This document shows positions 16,588 to 20,557 of a DNA stretch of 20,557 nucleotides, in pieces (within the stretch, counting starts at the first letter, position 1; each line of letters begins with the position of its first letter). The notes below the pieces were generated by a model, which worked only from the letters and a program-made list of their open reading frames with translations, made no database searches and was not told the origin of the DNA. The DNA is from an uncultured Caulobacteraceae bacterium (lineage in GTDB: Bacteria > Pseudomonadota > Alphaproteobacteria > Caulobacterales > Caulobacteraceae). Location of the stretch: NCBI GenBank assembly GCA_937910255.1, contig CALEOQ010000358.1, forward strand, positions 1 through 20,557, given 5' to 3'. A program made the translations under genes and the position numbers.

Positions 16588-18363
16588 TCAGCGCACCGGC
16601 GTGGGCGCCAGGACCGCGCCGTGGCCCTGGCCCTGCAGGCGCTCGGCGGCCAGGGTGTCCAGGACGCTCTGGGCGCGGGGATCGCCCAGCACCCAGGCCG
16701 CAGCCGCCAGGGTCTTCACCGAAACCGCGCCCATGCCGAGCGCCTGTTCCAGGGCTTCCAGGGGCGAGGCGTGCGGCGTCATGCGGCGCAGACGGACATC
16801 GCCGTCCAGACGGGCCAGCGCCTTGGCCCGGTCGATCGCCTGATAAAGCCCCCCGACCTCGTCCACGAGGCCCAGGCTCTGGGCCTGGGCGCCGGTCCAC
16901 ACCCGGCCGCGGGCGATCTCGTCCACCCGGGCCGGCGACAGGTCGCGGCCGCGGGCCACGCGGGTGATGAACTCGGCATAGACATTGTCCATCATGGCCG
17001 AAAAGGCCTGGGCCTGGGCCGGGGTGAAGCTCGAACCCAGGCCATAGGCGCCGGCGAACTCGCCGCCCACGCCCAGCTCGCGCATGTCGACGCCGAAATC
17101 GGCCAGGGCCGGGCCAAGGGCCAGCTTGCCCCCATAGACGCCGATGGAGCCGGTCAGCGTGGTCGGCTGGGCGACGATGGCCGAGGCCTCCGAGGCGATC
17201 CAGTAGCCGCCCGAGGCGCCATAGGTGCCCATGCTGACCACCACGGGCTTGCCCGCCGCCTTCACCGCCCGGACGGCGGCGAGGATCTGTTCGGACGCCG
17301 TGTCCGACCCGCCTGGCGAGTTCACCCGCATGACGACAGCCCGGATCGAATCATCGTCGGCGGCGTCATAGAGGGCCTGGGCGACATCGTCGGAATAGAT
17401 CATGGCGCTGGGCGCCAGGGGATTGGACAGGCCATTGCGGCCGGTGGTGATCGGCCCCTCGGCCTCGATCAGGGCCACCACGGGTCCGGATCCCTCATGG
17501 GTTCCGGCGCTGCGGGCATAGGCGCTCAGCTCCACCAGCTCGGCGTCGTCGCCGGCGGCGTCCAGCATGGCCTGTTGGGCGTCGTGCAGCTGGCCGAGCT
17601 TGTCGATCAGGCCAAGCTCGAGGGCGCGGGCGGCCGGATAGGGGCCGCCTTCCAGCCGGGCCCTGAGCACCGCCGGCTCCAGCCCCCGGTCGGCGGCGGC
17701 GAAGGCCAGGGTGCTCGTATAGACCGAGTTCATCCAGGAGAGCTGGGCTGTGCGGTGCGCCTCGGTGTAGTCGCTGTGGAGATAGCCGTTGACCGCGTTC
17801 TTGAACTCCTTGCGCTGCTCATAGTCCGGCTCGACGCCGTACTTGTCGAAGAAGCGCTTGAAGAAGACGTCCTCCACCGCCAGGCCGGTGACCTGCAGGG
17901 CGGCGCCCGGCTGCATCCAGAACTCTCCGGCCGCGGCCCCAACCATATAGGTCGAGGTGACCACGCCGGCCTGATAGAGCCCCTGGCTATGGGCGATGAC
18001 CGGCTTGCCGCTGGCTTCGAAGCGCTTCAGCGCCAGCCTGATTTCGTCGGCCGAGCCGGGCTCCATGCCGGTTTCCGGCAGGCGCACGATCAGGCCCTTG
18101 ACCCGTCCGTCGTCCTCGGCGCGCTTGAGCGTCTCGATCACCGACATCACCGAGTTGGATCGGCGGCCGAAGCCCGAGAGGGGATTTTGCACGTCCTGAT
18201 CGGTCATGGCCGTGCGCAGGTCGAGCTGCAGCACCACGTCGCTGGGCAGTGGGGCGGGCCGTGTGGCGCCGGCGGCGATCACGATAAGCAGGAAGGGCAC
18301 GCCCACCAGAAAGAGGATCAGCCCGGCGAAGACGCCGGCCATGGTGGTCAGGAACTGCTTCAT
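16588..18363 (-). CDS. sppA: Signal peptide peptidase SppA, long (67K) type
   Basis: A membrane-anchored serine protease that degrades cleaved signal peptides. The 591-residue length fits the two-domain E. coli type (618) rather than the short single-domain type. An N-terminal anchor (residues ~8-33) is followed by two repeated ClpP-like domains. The catalytic pair is visible: Lys188 in EFKNAVNGY of the first domain, and nucleophile Ser384 in GTYGASGGYW of the second. VNSPGGSDTASEQI and LTGSIGVYGGKL lie around the active site as expected. The start is ATG 18363, with only weak ribosome-binding potential upstream. It lies 177 bp downstream of the AbgT gene on the same strand, probably with its own promoter, as a hairpin lies between them. 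Confidence 0.93.
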   Translation of the reverse strand: MKQFLTTMAGVFAGLILFLVGVPFLLIVIAAGATRPAPLPSDVVLQLDLRTAMTDQDVQNPLSGFGRRSNSVMSVIETLKRAEDDGRVKGLIVRLPETGMEPGSADEIRLALKRFEASGKPVIAHSQGLYQAGVVTSTYMVGAAAGEFWMQPGAALQVTGLAVEDVFFKRFFDKYGVEPDYEQRKEFKNAVNGYLHSDYTEAHRTAQLSWMNSVYTSTLAFAAADRGLEPAVLRARLEGGPYPAARALELGLIDKLGQLHDAQQAMLDAAGDDAELVELSAYARSAGTHEGSGPVVALIEAEGPITTGRNGLSNPLAPSAMIYSDDVAQALYDAADDDSIRAVVMRVNSPGGSDTASEQILAAVRAVKAAGKPVVVSMGTYGASGGYWIASEASAIVAQPTTLTGSIGVYGGKLALGPALADFGVDMRELGVGGEFAGAYGLGSSFTPAQAQAFSAMMDNVYAEFITRVARGRDLSPARVDEIARGRVWTGAQAQSLGLVDEVGGLYQAIDRAKALARLDGDVRLRRMTPHASPLEALEQALGMGAVSVKTLAAAAWVLGDPRAQSVLDTLAAERLQGQGHGAVLAPTPVR

Positions 18364-18480
18364 CGATCGTCCAGAAGGGAGGGGCGTGGCTTGCCGCCCA
18401 CCCTATATCGGGGGCCGTTGCATGGAAATGAAGGGCGCAGGGCTTCTGCCGGCCTGCTCCAGATAGGTAGGGCCGCCGCC

Positions 18481-18512
18481 CATCCCTGCGCCGTTGCGCG
18501 GCCACAGGGATG
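18481..18512 (-). terminator. Hairpin after the AbgT gene, terminator-like
   Basis: CATCCCTG (18481-18488) and CAGGGATG (18505-18512) form an 8-bp stem, with an inner GCCG/CGGC stem (18490-18493 with 18499-18502). On the minus strand it begins about 29 bases past the AbgT stop. There is no T-tract, so it is either a weak or factor-assisted terminator or another RNA structure. Confidence 0.4.
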
Positions 18513-18540
18513 GACGCGCGGTTCCCGCAGACGGCCTGGC

Positions 18541-20097
18541 TCAGGGCTGAGCCTGGACCGCGCTCGGCAGCTGGTAGTCGACGCTCGCCCCTGGGCCGAG
18601 GGGCAGGTCCAGCGCGGCCCAGCCCAGGACCATGATGAGCCCGGCGCTGAGGAAGGCAACAGAATAGGGGACCATGACCGCCATCAGCGATCCGACCCCG
18701 AAGTCCTTCTGATAGCGCTGCGCAAAGCCAAGGATCAGGGGGAAATAGACCATCAGCGGCGTGACGATATTGGTGGTCGAATCCCCCATGCGGTAGGCCG
18801 CCGTGCTCATCTCCGGGCTCACCCCCAGCAGCATCAGCATGGGCACCAGGATCGGCGCGAGCGCCGCCCATTTGGCTGAGGCCGAGCCCACCATGAGATT
18901 GATGCTGGCCGCCAGCAGAACCATGCCAGACAGCAGCAGCGGCGTGGGCAGTCCCGAGGCGCGCAGGCCCTCGGCCCCATGGATGGCGATGATCGCCCCC
19001 AGGTTCGACCAGTTGAACAGGGTCACGAAATGGGCCGCCACGAAGGCCAGCACGATATAGGGACCCATGTCGGCCATGGCCTGGCCGGTCAGGCGCACCA
19101 CGTCGCCCTGGCTCTTCACCGTGCCGGCCGCCGCCCCATAGGCGACGCCGCAGACCAGGAACAGCAGGAAGAAGCCGGCCACGAGCGAGCCATAGAAGGG
19201 CGTCATCCGCTCGCCGGGACCCGCCGCGGCGTCGACGAAGGGCGCGGCCGGGCCAAGGGTCATGGCCGTCCAGAGACCCACGATCACCAGGGCGCCGATC
19301 CCGGCCCAGAGCAGGCCCTTGCGTTCCCGGCGCGAGATCGCCTCGGCATCCTCGGCCGCCTCTTCTGTGACGGCGACCGGCGCGGCCGGCGTCCAGGGGG
19401 CCAGGCGCGGCTCGACGATCTTGTCGGTCACCCACCAGCCCAGCGGCGTGAAGACCACGGTCATGGCCAGGATGAACCACCAGTTGCCCGCGATATTGGC
19501 CGTCCAGCTGGGGTCCAGCAGGTGGGCGGCCGGCTCGGTGATGCCCAGCAACAGGGCGTCCAGGTGACCGGGGAAGATGTTGGCCGAAAAGCCCCCGGAG
19601 ACCCCGGCGAAGCTCGCGGAAATCCCCGCAACGGGATGGCGGCCGGCCGCGGCGAACACGATGGCCGCCAGGGGAACCAGCACCACATAGGCCGCATCGG
19701 CCGCGTGGTTGGAGACGATCGCCACGAAGATGATGATCGGGGTCAGCAGCGCCTTGGGCGCCTTGGAGACGCTGGCCCGCATGGCGGCCGAGAAGAATCC
19801 GGTGCGTTCGGCCACGCCGGCGCCCAGCATGACGACGAGCACGGTGCCCAGGGGCGCAAAGCCGGTCAGGGTGCGGGGCATGTCGACGAACAGCCGGCGC
19901 AGGTTTTCCGAGGTCGCCAGGCTGATCGCCGTCAGGGTCTCGCCGGTGGCCGGATTGATCGCCGAGGCGCCCATGGCCGCCGCAACCATGCTGGCCACGA
20001 ACAGGGCCACGATCATCCAGACGAAGATGACCACAGGGTCAGGCAGGCGGTTGCCGACCTTTTCGATCGCGCCCAGAAATCCGGAACTCATGGCCAT
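18541..20097 (-). CDS. AbgT-family transporter
   Basis: A 518-residue inner-membrane protein of the AbgT family (E. coli AbgT is 508), whose members import p-aminobenzoyl-glutamate or export sulfonamides by ion coupling. Family blocks are GFLGAIEKVGNRLPDPVVIF at the N-terminus, IVSNHAADAAYVVLVPLAA, GVSGGFSANIFPGHLDALL, FNWSNLGAIIAIHGAEGL, NLMVGSASAKWAALAPILVP and RMGDSTTNIVTPLMVYFP, which include the helical-hairpin substrate regions. A charged cytoplasmic loop (EEAAEDAEAISRRERKG) separates the halves. ATG 20097 is preceded by AGGGGG at good spacing; the second ATG (20091) is possible. No abgA/abgB hydrolase genes are beside it, so the substrate and direction of transport are open. Confidence 0.92.
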   Translation of the reverse strand: MAMSSGFLGAIEKVGNRLPDPVVIFVWMIVALFVASMVAAAMGASAINPATGETLTAISLATSENLRRLFVDMPRTLTGFAPLGTVLVVMLGAGVAERTGFFSAAMRASVSKAPKALLTPIIIFVAIVSNHAADAAYVVLVPLAAIVFAAAGRHPVAGISASFAGVSGGFSANIFPGHLDALLLGITEPAAHLLDPSWTANIAGNWWFILAMTVVFTPLGWWVTDKIVEPRLAPWTPAAPVAVTEEAAEDAEAISRRERKGLLWAGIGALVIVGLWTAMTLGPAAPFVDAAAGPGERMTPFYGSLVAGFFLLFLVCGVAYGAAAGTVKSQGDVVRLTGQAMADMGPYIVLAFVAAHFVTLFNWSNLGAIIAIHGAEGLRASGLPTPLLLSGMVLLAASINLMVGSASAKWAALAPILVPMLMLLGVSPEMSTAAYRMGDSTTNIVTPLMVYFPLILGFAQRYQKDFGVGSLMAVMVPYSVAFLSAGLIMVLGWAALDLPLGPGASVDYQLPSAVQAQP

Positions 20098-20192
20098 GTG
20101 GACTACCCCCCTGGAATTGTGGGCCTAGCTTGGCGATGCGGCCCGCCATGGCAAGCCCTGCCGGGCGCATGGGCGAAGAACGGGGGCCAGGC

Positions 20193-20445
20193 TCAAGGGG
20201 CGGCGGCGTCGCTCAGGGAGGGCGCGGGTTCGGCTTCCGCCGGGCCGGGTTCTTCGACCTCTTCGGGCGTCTCGCTGTCGCGTTCCTGACCCTGAGGCGG
20301 CTCCAGCAGGTCGGCGTCGGCGCTGTCGAGCATGTCGCCGACCGTCTCCATCACCGCCTTGACCGGCGAGGGCTTGGCCGCCCGTCGCGCCCGGATGTCG
20401 GCGGTGATGGCGAAGGCGCGGCTGCTGGCCTGGGCTTCAAGGAGC
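20193..20445 (-). CDS. 3' end of an unidentified gene, truncated by adapter
   Basis: The minus-strand frame ending at 20193 encodes about 84 genuine C-terminal residues starting near LLEAQASSRAFAITADIRAR and ending in a Glu/Pro/Ala-rich tail (EEVEEPGPAEAEPAPSLSDAAAP). The frame stays open upstream through the adapter, so the apparent GTG start at 20462 and the residues MCSSD are artefacts. The middle (SPVKAVMETVGDMLDSADADL) may be helical. I do not recognise the family and no membrane segment is seen. It lies 95 bp upstream of the AbgT gene on the same strand and may belong to the same transcription unit. Confidence 0.6.
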
Positions 20446-20557
20446 AGATCGGAAGAGCACACGTCTGAACTCCAGTCACGTCGTAATCTCGTATGCCGTC
20501 TTCTGCTTGAAAAAAAAAGAAAACACCCCAGTCTGGCCTCGCAGGAATCTCCATAAC
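20446..20557. other. Illumina TruSeq-type adapter read-through plus junk tail
   Basis: AGATCGGAAGAGCACACGTC begins at 20446 and the standard index-read adapter continues to 20479. Then come a six-base index GTCGTA (20480-20485), the flow-cell part from ATCTCGTATGCC to CTGCTTG (20486-20509), and nine A (20510-20518). The remaining 39 bases (20519-20557) have no support as genomic sequence. Genomic DNA ends at 20445. Confidence 0.98.

Noticed and set aside
16582..18879. A 765-codon plus-strand frame opposite sppA
   Set aside because: It is the antisense of a gene with intact catalytic residues; composition is Gly/Arg/His-rich and no domain is visible.
20332..20556. Short open frames over the right end, including RSEEHTSELQS
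   Set aside because: They are translations of Illumina adapter sequence, not genes.

Overview
The window is about 20.5 kb of very GC-rich DNA from an alphaproteobacterium, most likely Caulobacterales (Caulobacter/Phenylobacterium-like). This is inferred from codon composition, a large TonB-dependent receptor with a TTG start and an ELVVTGSR-type N-terminus, and promoter candidates fitting the published Caulobacter housekeeping pattern TTGACGS-N10-14-GCTANAWC. No taxonomic search was possible. There are no rRNA or tRNA genes, no CRISPR array and no recognisable insertion sequence.

Layout: (1) 1-455, 5' part of chorismate synthase (aroC, minus strand), its last ~140 bases at the window edge corrupted by G-biased errors. 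(2) 509-1216, a J-domain protein (minus), divergent from pdxH (plus, 1301-1981), which is followed 13 bp later by a two-domain APH-like/P-loop kinase protein (1995-3488). (3) 3496-4587, DAHP synthase (minus), preceded by a complete-looking transcription attenuator with a 27-residue leader peptide rich in Tyr, Phe and Trp codons (4638-4773). (4) 4931-7267, a fatty-acyl-CoA ligase with an unusual C-terminal linker and three-helix membrane domain, tail-to-tail with an MBL-fold hydrolase (7280-8179). (5) 8262-8831, a tiny putative lipoprotein and a DUF442-type sulfurtransferase/phosphatase-like protein. (6) 8949-13043, the peptide ABC transporter permeases oppB and oppC and binding protein oppA, separated by an oppositely oriented exported protein; no ATPase genes are present. 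(7) 13262-16234, a TonB-dependent receptor with six cysteine pairs and a calcium-loop-like motif, ended by a textbook terminator. (8) 16588-20097, sppA and an AbgT-family transporter (minus). (9) 20193-20445, the 3' end of an unidentified gene, cut off by Illumina adapter sequence from 20446 onward.

How the genes work together: DAHP synthase and chorismate synthase catalyse the first and last steps of the common aromatic (shikimate) pathway. The leader peptide implies that the first step is controlled by the supply of charged Tyr/Phe/Trp tRNAs. The OppBC/OppA cluster next to a TonB-dependent receptor could form a route for oligopeptides from the outer membrane to the cytoplasm, but that link is only positional. 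AbgT may add uptake or efflux of small aromatic or peptide-like compounds. The strongest biological signal is the multi-aromatic attenuator. Both ends of the window carry sequencing artefacts and must not be read as biology.
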